A DNA stretch of 64,000 nt from NCBI RefSeq assembly GCF_004027225.2, contig NC_044278.2, forward strand, positions 95,906,743 to 95,970,742, given 5' to 3'. Shown here one piece after another: positions 1-11,588 of the stretch; position 1 is the stretch's first letter; each line of letters opens with the position of its first letter. Origin of the DNA: Strigops habroptila. Its lineage: Eukaryota > Chordata > Aves > Psittaciformes > Psittacidae. The notes beneath the pieces are model-generated. The model worked only from the letters and a program-made list of their open reading frames with translations, ran no database searches and had not been told where the DNA came from. The translations under genes and the position numbers were made by a program.

Positions 1-1729
1 GTTTGTATGCAGCCCAACATGTTAAGGTCAAGATCCGCACTCCAGAGAGAAGCAGATGGTCTCTTGAGTGATGTGTTTTCACTCACTGAGCATGAATATG
101 AAAAAACCTTCTTATTTTCCAAGCATATGAAAGTCAGTAATGTAGAACAGTCTCAGGGAATCTTAATATGTGAATAAACATGTGTGTTGCAAGAGTTTAT
201 TTTGGTCTTTGTGCTCACTATGGATTCCTAAGATTAAATGATACTCGAATACTATATATCATTATTTTTATTAACTTGGTTCAAATGTCAGAGCCATGCC
301 AAAAGGCTGTTTCAATTTGGGGAGATTTATAATAATTCTGACCTTCATAATGAACTAAACAAAAGCAAATCTGGAGTCGGTAAATGTTCACTTTACAGAA
401 GTCTCTATATATTACAAATACCAAATACCTCAGGGATATTCTGAACTGTTTATGGTGTAGCAGAGCTGTATTGCTGAGGCAATGGGAAGAAAACAACTCC
501 TGGAAACTCTCTGTATAACAAATTAGGTTGATTTGTAAAGCCTGATCCTGCTTCCTTATTGCATCATGCAGCCTTTAGCAAGGAGCCATAGGCAAAGGCA
601 CCAGCTAAACACCATCCCCACCCTTTATGTCCCACAAAGTACAGAACATGATGTCCAAGCATGTTGCTATGTGTATCACTCTCTACACCACCTTTGCCAT
701 CAGGCAGTTTGAAGGTTTGTGCCCTTCATGGCCTTTCTTCCCCCATCTGCCACCCATGCAGGAAGCGAGGAACCAGTAGAACACCTCACCCCATCACCTG
801 CCATGCTGGGACCCTGACACATCATTTGGACCTACCATGGGCAGAGTCACCTGGGTGGTTTCTCCAAGCCCAGCTACATAGAGGCCAGTGTCTGCTCCTT
901 CTTCCCTAAATAGTTGTGTTTAAGAGCAGGGGGAGGAACGTCAAAATGTTTTTAATAACTAACACAACATTTGGAGTGTCTTTTTCAAGTCTTATTGAGC
1001 CAGTGGAAAGAGATCCATGGATTTCAGTGAGATTTGGACTAGACTTGAAAATTGTTTGTATGTCTAAGAGGGGTACAAAGTAGAAAATCATAGAGAAGGC
1101 TCTTAAGCATTTTTTCCCCCTAATCCTTCACCTGTACCAGCTGTTGGAAAACATCTTGCCAAACATCCTCTCTCATCATGCTCACTACAGAAATTTCCTG
1201 AGCTTGTCCAGCCAACCAAAACACTAATTTCTACTAAGACACACACAACCCCCCACCTTTCTTGCCAGCTCAAGTAACATTAAACTTTTTATTCAAACAC
1301 AGAAAAACACGGAGATTCAGAGCTGAAGCTGCTGCTTCTCTATAAGCTCTGTGTATTTTTAGTGTTTCTGGCTAAAGATGTGAGGTAAGGAAGAAATGGA
1401 AGTGAGAACAGCGAATTCCATATTGAAAGAGTCATATGCAGGTTTTTAACAGCATTTTTAAGTGCACCTGAAGAATTTGCAGTTGCATCCATTTTGTGCG
1501 CAGAAACTTGCATGGTTGTGCAACTTCTTTATGCACAACAAAGAAGTAACTGGGAATGCCTGTATAAAATGTCATCTCTCTGTTCATTTTCCTACTTGCC
1601 AAATGCAAATAGACATGCCTGCAAGTTCTGCAAGAGAGCTGTGTGGGAGCCTGTGTTGAAAATATGCCCTTTCATGGTCTTTAGATGTTTCCTCAGTTTG
1701 TTCTTGTCTGCTTATCCCCCCCCAAAACC
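1..1729. other. Unique AT-rich DNA, no gene seen
   Basis: No coding exon, recognisable repeat or RNA gene was identified. Open frames on both strands are short (under about 115 codons), unconnected and of unremarkable composition. A run of eight C residues near 1717 is the only low-complexity feature. Confidence 0.6.
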
Positions 1730-2060
1730 ATCTAAGCCATGTAACGAGGGTAAAAGAAACCCTCTGACAGTCCGAGGCACCCCCCTAATCAACAGTTCAT
1801 TGGTTCTTAAGACCATTAAAGCCCAGAAATGAATGCTGCAAGAAACTTTATCTCGGAGCTGACTGCCTGATGGGTGGAGCAAACCACAATGGTAGGCATT
1901 TAAAATCCCAGCTAGCTGTGCCACACTCGTGGTCTTGAGTGCGAGCAAAATGTATTGTACCTTCCCTGACAAGTCTTACAGCACAGTCATTCCCTTATGA
2001 ATTTTGATAACTGGATTGCACACCATGCATTTTAAATCCCTCAAGGCACTAACCCACTGA
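1730..2060. promoter_or_regulatory. Candidate conserved noncoding element
   Basis: A stretch of balanced, non-repetitive sequence with dense transcription-factor-like motifs: TAATCAAC near 1786, AACCACA (RUNX-type) at 1882-1888, and TTTAAA boxes at both ends. It has no simple repeats and no homology to the repeats recognised elsewhere in the window. The 'conserved' call is an inference from texture only; cross-species alignment was not possible here. Confidence 0.22.
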
Positions 2061-2847
2061 TTGTCTGCAATTTTTTTAATGTGGATTTTTTTTTTTAAGT
2101 GAGATAAGCATTTATGGTTGCCAGCATACGCTAACACTACTGGCTGAAAATTGATGTTAAAACATTGTTTTGCTTTGAAATAGCAGGAAAAATCCTTCTA
2201 AAATCACAATTTTCTCTTTTGTTCATTTTTTTGGAGGTGGTTGTTAGATGTGTGCCCTAACACTGCTTTTAACCTCGTTTGACTCAAAGTCGGGTTTTTT
2301 TTCTAAAGAAAATAGGTTCCCAGAGACTTAGTTTGCACAGTGTATGCACTATAATAGAGGCCACAATGTAAGGGGTTAGCAGAGAGATCTCACTGGTCAT
2401 CTTTTTTTTTTCATTCTAGTTCTGACTCACTTGTTGATTTGGGGGAAATGTTTTTGCCAAGTTAAGACTTATTTCACCCCATTCCTAATGAAATGAGCTT
2501 AGCCCAGTAATTATGGCAGCAGCTTGACCCACCAAACCATTGAATATGCTTTCCAGGCTTGCAATGTCCCTGTGCACATCCTCAGACCCTCTAACACTGA
2601 CTCCACTTTCCTGTGTCACAAAGCGGTGGAGCTGGGTGTTAAAGGATGCCAGAAGCCGGTATAAGAAAGGAGATGGTAAATCATGAGACATTCTAAGAAA
2701 GGGTTGTGTTTTGGGTCCTTCCACTGCAGAATTCTCCTGACCCAAAGTAAGTGCTGAGAGACAGTTCTGAGAGTTAGAAACCATGGTTTGAGTGTCTCCT
2801 GGGGAAGTGGGGTGGGATGTAGCCACCTGACCCCATTTATAGCTGGC

Positions 2848-2866
2848 GGGGGGGGAGGGGGGGGGG
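2848..2866 (+). repeat. G-tract, possible G-quadruplex
   Basis: An 18-of-19 guanine run interrupted by a single A. Such tracts can form a G-quadruplex on the plus strand and are prone to length polymorphism and sequencing error. Confidence 0.75.
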
Positions 2867-2984
2867 CATCCCTCTGCTGTCAGCTGGGCTCAGCTATATC
2901 TCACATACTCAAGCAAGCTTTTCAAAAACCTACAGTGGTGGACATTTCCTTGTTCAATTGTTCCTGTGTGGTCCCCCTTTAGCA

Positions 2985-3960
2985 TTATGAAAGTGTTTCC
3001 TGATCTCTAACCTCAGTCTTCCTTCCTTTAATCTATGCCTGTCTCTTGTCATCCCACGTGTCATGGCAGAAAGAAAACTTTCTCAAGAAATCTTCTTCTC
3101 CTGCATTATTTCAAGACATCTAATGAACCCTTCTTCTGTTCTATCCATTTAGTATAATTCATTCATATCTTTCTTAGAGAACAGTGACCCAGACAACACA
3201 TTCACAGTCACTTTGTAGAGTTGAAAATTGATTATGTGTCTCACATTCCGCTTGTGCCTTGCCAGTCTGGGGCTACCGTCTTCTGCAACAGCACAAAGTT
3301 ACTGTTCAGCTTGTGATCTACTACAGCCTTTAGATGGTTTTCTGCAGAACTACTCTCCAGGCAGCTGTGCTATGTCTTGCAGTACATAGCCAGTTATTCC
3401 TGGTGCGGTGCAGAATCTCTAAGCTTGTCTCTAGAGCAGAGTGTTTTTCTCTTAGACCTTAAACACACTGGATTGCCAAGATCATTTTGAATTCTAATCC
3501 TGTCCTCCAAACTCCTGACAGTCCCTCCCTGCTGGCTGCCATCTGTATATCCTCTCTGTTCCATCATCTGGGGCATGAATAAAAATATTGTACACAACTA
3601 AGCCTGGGAGAGGCTATTCTGCACCTAGCAGATATGTCCTTCCACTTTGACTAGCAATACCATATTCTCTCTGTACAGCTTTCCTGTCCCACTCTGTCTT
3701 CCTCTGGATTACACCTCCAGAAGATGACTGTTTTCAGGGACAAATCCAGACTAAAGTGAAAAGCTGTTATTTAACTCCTTTCCTTTCTCCATTCTTGTGT
3801 TTACTGTTATTAAATCAGTATTTGTTATAATAACAAATTCTGAGAAGAATATTCTGATAGGTGCATAATTTATTTGGAGGTAGGTGTGACATTTGCTCTT
3901 TCCTACTCCCCTGTCATAGCCAAGACAATCTCTTTCTGCAATTGGTACAGAATAGTGCGT
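2985..3960 (-). mobile_element. Ancient CR1/L3-like LINE fragment (antisense)
   Basis: Read on the plus strand, this is the reverse complement of a sauropsid CR1-type reverse-transcriptase region. Diagnostic blocks, in order, are AAAGTGTTTCCTGATCTCTA (near 2990), CAGCTTGTGATCTACTACAG (near 3307), GATCATTTTGAATTCTAATC then CTGTCCTCCAAACTCC (3480-3516), a diverged copy of the ATGAATAAAAATATTG block (near 3575), AGATATGTCCTTCCACTTTG (near 3630), and ACATTTGCTCTTTCC (near 3890). Their order and spacing match the recalled CR1 consensus. All frames are broken, so it is dead. The right-hand (element 5') limit is uncertain and may extend towards 4300. Confidence 0.78.
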
Positions 3961-4970
3961 CACACTAACATGAATGCAAATACATTCACAGAAAACTTCC
4001 AGATGTCTTTGAGATCTTGAAATACACTTTTTGGGGAACCCTTACCTATTTCCTTTTTATCTATTCTCTTGGGACTTGTGTTCCTGACATCCCCTATTAT
4101 TTTCTGCTGTTACTCCTCCTCCCTGCTGTCCCATGGTCATTCTGACACCACTTTCAGGGGCTCTCTGAGCAGGTAGATCCTTCCCCTCAGTAACATTGTG
4201 CCTTCAGTGCTGGAGGTTTCTGCCACTTCTCTAAAAGTACTGTCAAATTAACCTTCCTGATCTGAAAGTCCAAAGTAGCTCCACACTATTACAGCAGTTG
4301 TGCAATTCTCCCCTTTTATCAGCCTCTAAAATCCTTCCTTAGGTCAATCTCTCTCCTATGTTCTCAACCTTAGGGCAAATGAGAGCATTTTCATCTATAA
4401 CACAATATGATTTTGGCCCCCTCTGTGCATCCCTGGCCCTGGGGGAGAGGAGAGGAGTGGGCAGCCTTCCTGGTAACAATGGCAGCAAGTCGTGGCTGAG
4501 TGCTGGGCTCGGTAATTCAATCTGCGGAGGGAAGCTCAGATTTTGGGCTGGTAAAAATGCCCTGTCATTATAAAGGCACTGAAGTGGCTCGGATCTAAAA
4601 CTTTTACCCAGGCAGATTAGGAATGTGTCAGCTGCTGAACCCCTCAAAAGTGCTAATACCTTGCTGCCCTTTTATGTGGTTAAAAAGTCCTGCATTTGTT
4701 TTGGAGCCAACAGACAGTGCCAGGAAAGAAGATGAAACAACCTTTGCCAGTCCTCTCTTTGCAAACCTTCATTGCACAGTGGGAAGCAGGAGAATTTACT
4801 TTAACTAAAGCCAAGTCAGTGGTTTAATCTTTGTAAACATGTCTTAAGTGCTCTGCCTCTTATCTTTATACTATGGCTTGTGTACCAAAAAGAATGGGTA
4901 AAAAGCTATTCAGCCAGAAATATCACACTTCTGACATGCAAACTGGTGATCAATCACTCTTCTGTAGAGC
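3961..4970. other. Unique DNA, no gene seen
   Basis: No exon, RNA gene or clear repeat recognised. The left part may hold further unrecognisable sequence of the adjacent ancient LINE. Opposed ORFs of about 70-100 codons at 4340-4650 overlap on both strands and look random. Confidence 0.5.
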
Positions 4971-5022
4971 TCTGTGTGTTCGTGTGTGTGTTTGTGTGAG
5001 TAAGTCTATGTGTGTTTGTGCT
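4971..5022 (+). repeat. Imperfect (GT)n run
   Basis: An interrupted GTGTGT/TGTGTTTGTG stretch of about 50 bp. Alternating purine-pyrimidine sequence of this kind can adopt Z-DNA. It lies about 75 bp upstream of the purine tract. Confidence 0.7.
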
Positions 5023-5095
5023 CCTGTGTTGTTGAATCAGCTACTGGTGGCCTACAGAGCAAATATAGACTGCTTTTGCAAGTGCCAGCACACTT

Positions 5096-5477
5096 GAGGG
5101 GAAAAAAAGAGAAAGAGAAAGAGAAGAGAAGAGAAGAGAAGAGAAGAGAAGAGAAGAGAAGAGAAGAGAAGAGAAGAGAAGAGAAGAGAAGAGAAGAGAA
5201 GAGAAGGAAAAGAAAAAAAGGAAAAGAAAAGAAAAGAAAAGAGAAGAGAAGAGAAGAGAAGAGAAGAGAAGAGAAGAGAAGAGGAAAGGAAAGAAAAGAA
5301 AAAAGAAAAGAAAAAAGAAAAAAGAAAAGAAAAGAAAAAAGAAAAAAGAAAAGAAAAGAAAAAAGAAAAAAGAAAAGAAAAGAAAAAAGAAAAAAGAAAA
5401 GAAAAGAGAAAAAATAAAAAAGAAAAAAGAGAAAAGAAAAAAGAAAGAAAACACAAGAAAGAAAAGAAAAGAAAGGA
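5096..5477 (+). repeat. Purine microsatellite (GAGAA)n / (AAAAG)n
   Basis: About 380 bp almost wholly purine on the plus strand. It starts with roughly sixteen AGAAG pentamers (about 5123-5205), passes through AAAAG units, returns to AGAAG (about 5238-5282), and then becomes a higher-order 24-bp unit made of two AAAAG and two AAAAAAG blocks (about 5301-5406). Only isolated T and C interruptions occur, towards the 3' end. Because the 24-bp unit is a multiple of three, it creates long Lys/Arg/Glu open frames (plus) and Phe/Leu/Ser frames (minus). These are artefacts, not genes. Mirror-symmetric polypurine tracts can form triplex H-DNA. Confidence 0.95.
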
Positions 5478-6854
5478 TTAAATAATTAAAAGAGAAAAAA
5501 TCCTTGCACAACAAAAGAATTCTTCTGGAATGTCTGAAAAAGTCCTCCAAGATACATATTTATATGTAATTTTCATGGAGCAGGATAACCTCTTACATCA
5601 TACATAATTCCCCACCACAGCACAAAGAATACAACATGGTAGATGAGGAAATTTGAGGCAAAAAATAATGCCACCCTTTTCCATGTAGTGCTGGGTAACT
5701 GGACTTTTAAAATGAAAGTAAGAGAATGACATGTAATGTTGGTTGACCAGAAAAAGCTAACAGTGAATCCCTTATTACAAAGTGAGCACCAGGACCTGCG
5801 CTTCCTGCATTTGTATGAGGCAGTTATGTTCACCTCGTCTCTCTGTGCTGTACAGATGCGGGCACCCAGGGGATGTTTTGTTAGGCGCTGCGTTTACAAA
5901 CTTTTTCTTCAAGTGTATCTTCCTTTTTAATCCTTTCTGTTATATTGATAACAATATAAGGCAAACTGGGTGCAATGTGCCTTAAAATCACACTTTACTA
6001 GCAAATCTCCTAGATTAGATCTTGTCTTTACTATGTCAGAAAGACTGATTATGAAATGAACAATTAGCAATTGCTTGGGTATAACTGATGACAGTGGGAT
6101 TATATTTATTGTTATCTCCAAACAGAACAAAATTTAAGCCAATAAAGCATATTCATTGTGCTTTAAAAAGAATATTTCATTTTAGCTGAAAACAATGCTG
6201 GGAGAAATTCAACTGGGAGAAAGACTTTATTAACAGGAAAATCCAAATGATGATTGAGAATCATTGGATAATACTTAAGTGGATGCCCAAAAAAGACACA
6301 CCCAAGAAAGAAATCTGCAGTCATTAAATGGTCTGCCTCAGAAGGGAAGTAAAACTTTTGTGCATATGTGTACTTGGACCCCAAGAGAAAATGCAAAAAG
6401 CACTTAATGACAATACATATAAATTAGAAGGTAGGTTTTGGAGAAAATTAGTAAGAGGAGCAACAGGTCACAATGAGAACCATGACAAGCAGAGCTGAAG
6501 AAAGCTGCCTGTTGAGTATTTTGTTATATGTTTGGGATTTTATTTAAGTATTTCCAGATCATAAAGGATACTAACAATGATATAAGTCCATTACAAGATG
6601 GAAATAGTAAAACTGCCAACAAGAAAGAAGTAAAAGGAGGCTTATTCTGTAATATTTTATCTTATACCTGGGGGGGGGGAACGACACCTTAATCGTTTAT
6701 TCATGTCAACCAACAGTGATCACATCATAGTTTTTATTCTAGTTGTAACTAAAGAGGAGGTTAAACAGCAGACGATAAAGTCAGATAAAGATCTGAGTAA
6801 CCTGTATCCAGCAGTCTGAAAAAAAATAAACCCGCCAAAGAAAATAAATCTTAG
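5478..6854. other. Unique AT-rich DNA, no gene seen
   Basis: No exon or repeat family recognised. A run of ten G residues at 6670-6679 is the only notable simple sequence. Confidence 0.55.
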
Positions 6855-7607
6855 CACACTGGGGAAGTTCCATATGCCTGGAAAAAAGCTAGCACGATAA
6901 ATGGCATGACCCAGATAATTTGTAGACCTGTCAGCCTGATCCTGGGGATTCGGGTTGGTACTGCTTAACATTTTTATCTGGCAACAAGGGTGATGCAGAA
7001 TCAACACGGCATGTGCCAGATGCACTGAAGATGGGCAAACCTCTGGTCTCAAAGTACTCTTGCACAAGGATATGTTCACTGTCTAAAGATGTTTCTGACA
7101 TACTTGTTTTCTGTGAGTAGTGGGAGAGAGAGCTGCGGTGAAAGGAAGCAGGCAGGAGTTAGAGGTAGTGCAGAGACATTGATGTTCCTGAGACTATTTA
7201 CAAAGCACAAAAGTATGCTGGATTGAAAAATGTGCCGATAGAAAGAGATATAAAGGGACCATCAAAGCAAAAGATGGCGTGTTACAACCTATAGCCATCT
7301 ATATGTTAACGGATGAGTGGAGAGACTTTCAGTCTGGCAGAGATACAAAACAAGATCCAGTGGCTGTGGTTAGAAATAAATTTTTAATTAAAAGTCATTG
7401 ACTGTAAGAAAGTACTTCATCATTGGAACAACTGACAATGGATTAAAAGAAATGTTTATACTGGAAGTTTTTCCAGAAGGATCTGTTTTATTCCACCCAT
7501 TGTCTTTGGACCTGATGCAGGAACTGATCTCAGCAAGTGCTGCAGTCCATTAAAGAAGGACATTGGCTTGAAGGTTTGTGGTGAGTCCTGTCCTTAAAAT
7601 CTATGAC
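6855..7607 (+). mobile_element. Ancient CR1-type LINE fragment (sense)
   Basis: A diverged 3' portion of a sauropsid CR1. Recognisable blocks in the correct order are GTAGACCTGTCAGCCTGATC (about 6932, the reverse-transcriptase R-P-V-S-L block), TGCTTAACATTTTTATC (about 6962, the L-N-I-F-I block), CATTGGAACAACTGACAATG (about 7422), GGACCTGATGCAGGAACTG (about 7509), and the 3'-terminal CCTTAAAATCTATGA (7592-7606). The last is the tail motif of the older, non-avian-specific CR1 subfamilies, unlike the ATTCTATG tail of the younger copies in this window. No intact frame remains, and the start coordinate is approximate. Confidence 0.7.
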
Positions 7608-8879
7608 CTGTAGAGAAATAAAAGCAGTGCTGCATGCTGAGGAGAGGAGTCTGACATGCCTGACAGAGGAGTCCCCGCTCCTGGTGAAATAAGTGATTTC
7701 TGAATTGAGGTGACATTTCATCCGAGAGAGTGAAAGTCATTTAGGGCTAGTGTAATAGCTTGGCGGTTCAAAAAACCACAAAGCAGTAATCTAATGATAA
7801 AATCAGTAAACAGCACAGTGGGAGAAGGGTGGTTATTCACTGTCTTCAGTATCTTCTTTAGCATATCACATTCAAATATTTCCTTGGACTGCAAGAGATA
7901 CTTCTTCTGGCATAGATTTGATTCAGCCTTTTGGGAAAAGGGGGTGGAGGAGGAAATATTGGGGTGGTTTTGCTTTGTTTTCAAGTCATTGTATCTGGCT
8001 GTAAAAATACCACCAAGCAAGTTGGCAGTATCACCAATTCCTGGTAGCACTATTTTACCCATTTTGTCTAGATCTTAAAAAAAAAGTAAAAAGCTTTAAA
8101 AAGCAAGAAGCACTGTGTAAGGTAAAAGACAGTTAAGAGAAAGGCCATCAGAGCTGCAATATCTCGTCTGCAATATCTCATCACTTAACCAGTTCAAACT
8201 TGAAATAAACCAGCAGCGGGGGACATCTGCGGACTGTCAAAGATGGTGCAAAGGTTGGTGAAAATCTTTGCGGCCACTATGATTCATAGATACCAGCTAA
8301 ACACAAACAAAAGCTTTTTCTTTTGTGACACACATAGTATTGTGGCTTGAATCATACAGAGCCCTATTGTTGGGTTATTTTATCTTATTTCTTTTGTAGA
8401 TTCGAGTGGAGAAATAGGCTTAAAGAGCTGTTGGAACAGATCCTGTCTTGCATATGGATGGGTGAGGTGGCTCTCATCTCAGGCTCTTATCTCACAGCTT
8501 TCTGTCCTTGGCCCTTTCTTCCCTTTCTTCATCTGTCATCCATTAGGCCATACCTCAATGGGCTGCAGGTTGCTGTGACCATGGGCAACTTCAGTGCAGT
8601 TTCCAAGAACCATCAGGATCTTGGGTAATTACCTGGGTGCTTAAAGTGCACTTGAGTCCAAGCTGCATCAGCAACACTAATGGCAGAGCTGATCTGTGAT
8701 CTTAAACCTAGCTCTACAGTCCAGTCACACCTCTGATTGGGAAACCCAATCAGCCCAAATGCTCCTTTTTGGTGTACTTGATTCCATATTTTCTCAGCAA
8801 AATTGATGAATGGATGTAAAATAAAAACAAGCCATGCCTCTGTAAGGAATCTGTTGTACGGGCTGCCGAACCCAGCAGT
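7608..8879. other. Unique DNA, no gene seen
   Basis: Nothing recognised. A small tandem duplication of a 14-bp unit (CTGCAATATCTCRT) lies at 8154-8181. ORFs up to about 130 codons (for example minus strand 8613-9011) show no domain or family resemblance. Confidence 0.5.
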
Positions 8880-10050
8880 GTGATGGAGGTGAGGCAGCCA
8901 CCATGCCATGCCCTCAGGTCTGTCCCATGGAGGGGCTGAGCAGATATCCACCTGAGGCACACGTCCACATTCACACCCACAAAAGATGCACATATACACA
9001 TGGCCGGCCATGCAGATCAGCTCAGACAGGAATACACAGACATAGGTGGCTCAAATGGGCTAATCCTGTCCAGCTTTCTGGTGGTTCAGGATGAAGGTTT
9101 TGAGTGGGAATTGCACACATACATGTAATGTAATTTCCTCCAGCAGCTGGGCTGAGACTGTTAGCCTACCCAGCCGCTGTCTCTGGATCCCAGCCTCCCC
9201 AGGCACTGGCACCTGGGCATGCAAACCCCTGGACTGTGGTCCCACTCCAGGTATCTGAGATACAGACCCCCTTGTACACACTCACACACACAAATGCACA
9301 CACACTAACATGTCTCTCAGTTGTCCCCCACATCCCTTGGTCCCTCCAGCAGCTGACTGACATATCCTTAGATCTCTCCAGCATGTAGCCCAACCTACAT
9401 GCACCTGAATGTCTGGCTCCCCAAAGCCTTTTATCCTACTCACCAGCTAATCTGGCTTGGTATTTGATTGTGAACACACATGCACCTAGACAATACACAT
9501 GCACTCCAGTATTTCCTGTCACACGTCCCTCTGACCCTGCTCCTGCTCCAGCTGCTGCACTGAGACCCTACACCCATGGATGCTGAATAGGGTCCCTTTC
9601 CCAGGAGAAGAGTTAGAAATTGTAATCAGGAAACAGGACAGACTGTGCTGATCAGGTATAGGGCATGGCCAGACAAGTGTCCTGATCAGCTACCTGTTTG
9701 TGCATGACTGGCCCCTTTTATCCCCTCATCCCTTTACTGTCACATGCTTGTTCCTTCCCCTTGGTACCTCCCTTTTTCCACCTTTGGTCTTCCCCTAAAT
9801 GTCTCATGCTATGTCTCATGCAACCCCAAAATGCCCTGCCGCAGCATGCCATTCCCCTATGTGCAGTAACCCCCTCAGCCTGCCAACTGCTCCGGAGACC
9901 CTCTCCTGTTGACTCATCTCTGTGGGTCTCACTCCTTGTCTGCGGGGCTGACGCTCTCCTGCAACACTCCTGGGAGGAGCTGGGTGAGGATGCTCCATTT
10001 TCTCTGATCAGGATATTGGGGTCTCCTGCCTGTCATTGGAAATAAGCCTT
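8880..10050 (-). mobile_element. Possible old retroviral LTR / C- and CA-rich repeat block
   Basis: About 1.2 kb of markedly C- and CA-rich sequence. The minus-strand copy has a GT-rich segment (opposite the CACACA run at about 9278-9310), GATAAAAGG-like TATA boxes (opposite about 9430 and 9718) and a near-palindromic GATCAG-rich stretch (opposite about 9648-9690). This texture resembles avian endogenous-retrovirus LTRs as I remember them, but no TG...CA ends, target duplications or gag/pol sequence were found. It could instead be a unique GC-rich block with a CA microsatellite. Confidence 0.33.
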
Positions 10051-10778
10051 GAAACACAGAAACTAATACAGTGAATCGAAGTATCACACCTGACTAACGC
10101 AGTGGCTAGTGGTGCAGCTTCAGTGCCCAGCCATGGTGAAGGGCAGGGAAGAAAGCAAGCTGAACTTCTGAAGCGCCACTGGAGAAATCTAAGTTAGAAA
10201 AAGTCACTATAGCTCACAGACCACCATTAGTCATCTCTGTGTCAGTACCTTCTCACAAAGAGTAAAGAGCAATTTGCTGCAATTTAGCCTCTGAAAATTT
10301 TACATTATGTCAAGATTCCTGAGGCATGGGAAGTCCTCTGGCTGTTACACTCTAGTGAATGTCAGGACATGCAGTGACACTTTCCATGTCATGTGCCACA
10401 GAAAGTCCACTTCCAAATCTGCCTGCAGTATTCAATTCCCATTAACGTCACCAGGGCTCATTTGCTGCTTCTCCTGAAGTTTATCTTTATTTCATAAATG
10501 AACAGGAGGGAGTTTAGAGAGAAAGGGAGAATGTTAATTTTCTTCTCATTAGCCCTGGATGGATACCTCTAGCATATTTCCTAAGTGTCCCAACTCATCT
10601 AAAACATTTAATTCTTTTCACCCAAGTGCATACTTTGCAGATACTTCAGTGATGGAGTTTGCTGGCAGAGTGTCTCACAGTCACATTGGAAGTTAAGTAA
10701 ATAGCAGGCAACATTACTTTTGCAGATAACAGGCAAGTGCGGCTAATATATATAGATTATCAAACTCAAGACTATTAC
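10051..10778. other. Unique DNA, no gene seen
   Basis: No exon or repeat family recognised between the C-rich block and the CR1 element. Confidence 0.5.
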
Positions 10779-11588
10779 TAGCTGGAGAAGTGCATCTATG
10801 TGAACCTTATGGCATTCAACAAGACCAAGTACAAGGTGCTGTGCCCGGGTGGGGGCAACCCCTGGTATCAACACAGGCTGGAGGATGAAGGGATTGAGAG
10901 CAGCCCTGAGAAGGACTTGTGGGTACAGGTGGATGAAAAGCTGGATATGACCCGGCCATGCACGCTCGCTGCCCAGAAAGCCAACCATGTATCCTGGGCT
11001 GCATCAAAAGGAGCATGGCCAGCAGGTTGAGGGAGGTGACTCTTCTCATCTACTCTGCTCTCATGAGACCCCACCTTGAGTACTGCATTCAGCTGTAGGG
11101 CTCCCAGCATAAGAAGGACATGGACCTGTTGGAGCATGTCCAGAGGAGGACCATAAAAATGATAGGAGGGATGGAACATCTCTCCTATAAAGAAAGGCTG
11201 AGAGAGTCCTGGAGGGGAGAAGGCTCTGGGGAGAGCTCATTGCGGTTTTCAATAATTAAAGGGGGCTTTTAAGGAAGATGGGGACAAATATTTTAGCAGG
11301 GCCTGCTGTGGTAGGACCAGGGTAATGGTTTTAAACTAAAAGAGAGTAGATTTGGAGTAGATGCAAAGGAGATATTTTATTTTCTTTTACAATGAGGGAG
11401 GTGAAACATTGGCATAAGTTGCCCAGAGAAGTGGTAGATGTCCCATCCCTGGAAACAATCAAGGTCAAGTTGGACAGGGCTTTGAGCAACCTGATGTAGT
11501 TGAAGATGTCTCTGCTCATTGCAGGGGGGTTGGACTAGATGACCTTTAAAGGTCCATTACAACCCAAACCATTCTATGATTCTATGAT
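10779..11588 (+). mobile_element. CR1 LINE, 5'-truncated, avian type
   Basis: CR1 is a non-LTR retrotransposon that copies itself by target-primed reverse transcription. This copy keeps the C-terminal part of the reverse-transcriptase ORF and the 3' end. At 10800-11030 the frame still reads the typical N-L-M-x-F-N-K, E-S-S-P-x-K-D-L-W-V and D-E-K-L-D-M motifs, after which frames are broken by indels. The 3' untranslated part carries TTGCCCAGAGAAGTGGTAGA, the GGTTGGACTAGATGACCTTT block and the octamer tail ATTCTATGATTCTATGAT (11571-11588). The 5' truncation, lack of target-site duplication and disrupted frame are usual for CR1. It is inactive. Confidence 0.96.

Noticed and set aside
5010..5550. 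Long Lys/Arg/Glu-rich plus-strand and Phe/Leu/Ser-rich minus-strand open frames (134-169 codons)
   Set aside because: They are translations of the purine microsatellite, which lacks stop codons by composition and has a 24-bp period.
8903..9393. His/Cys-rich short frames resembling zinc-binding peptides
   Set aside because: They come from the CA/GT-rich low-complexity segment. No zinc-finger spacing is present.
10800..11030. Possible host gene exon with a reverse-transcriptase-like peptide
   Set aside because: The peptide and its flanks match CR1 ORF2, followed by the CR1 3' UTR and octamer tail, so it belongs to the transposon.
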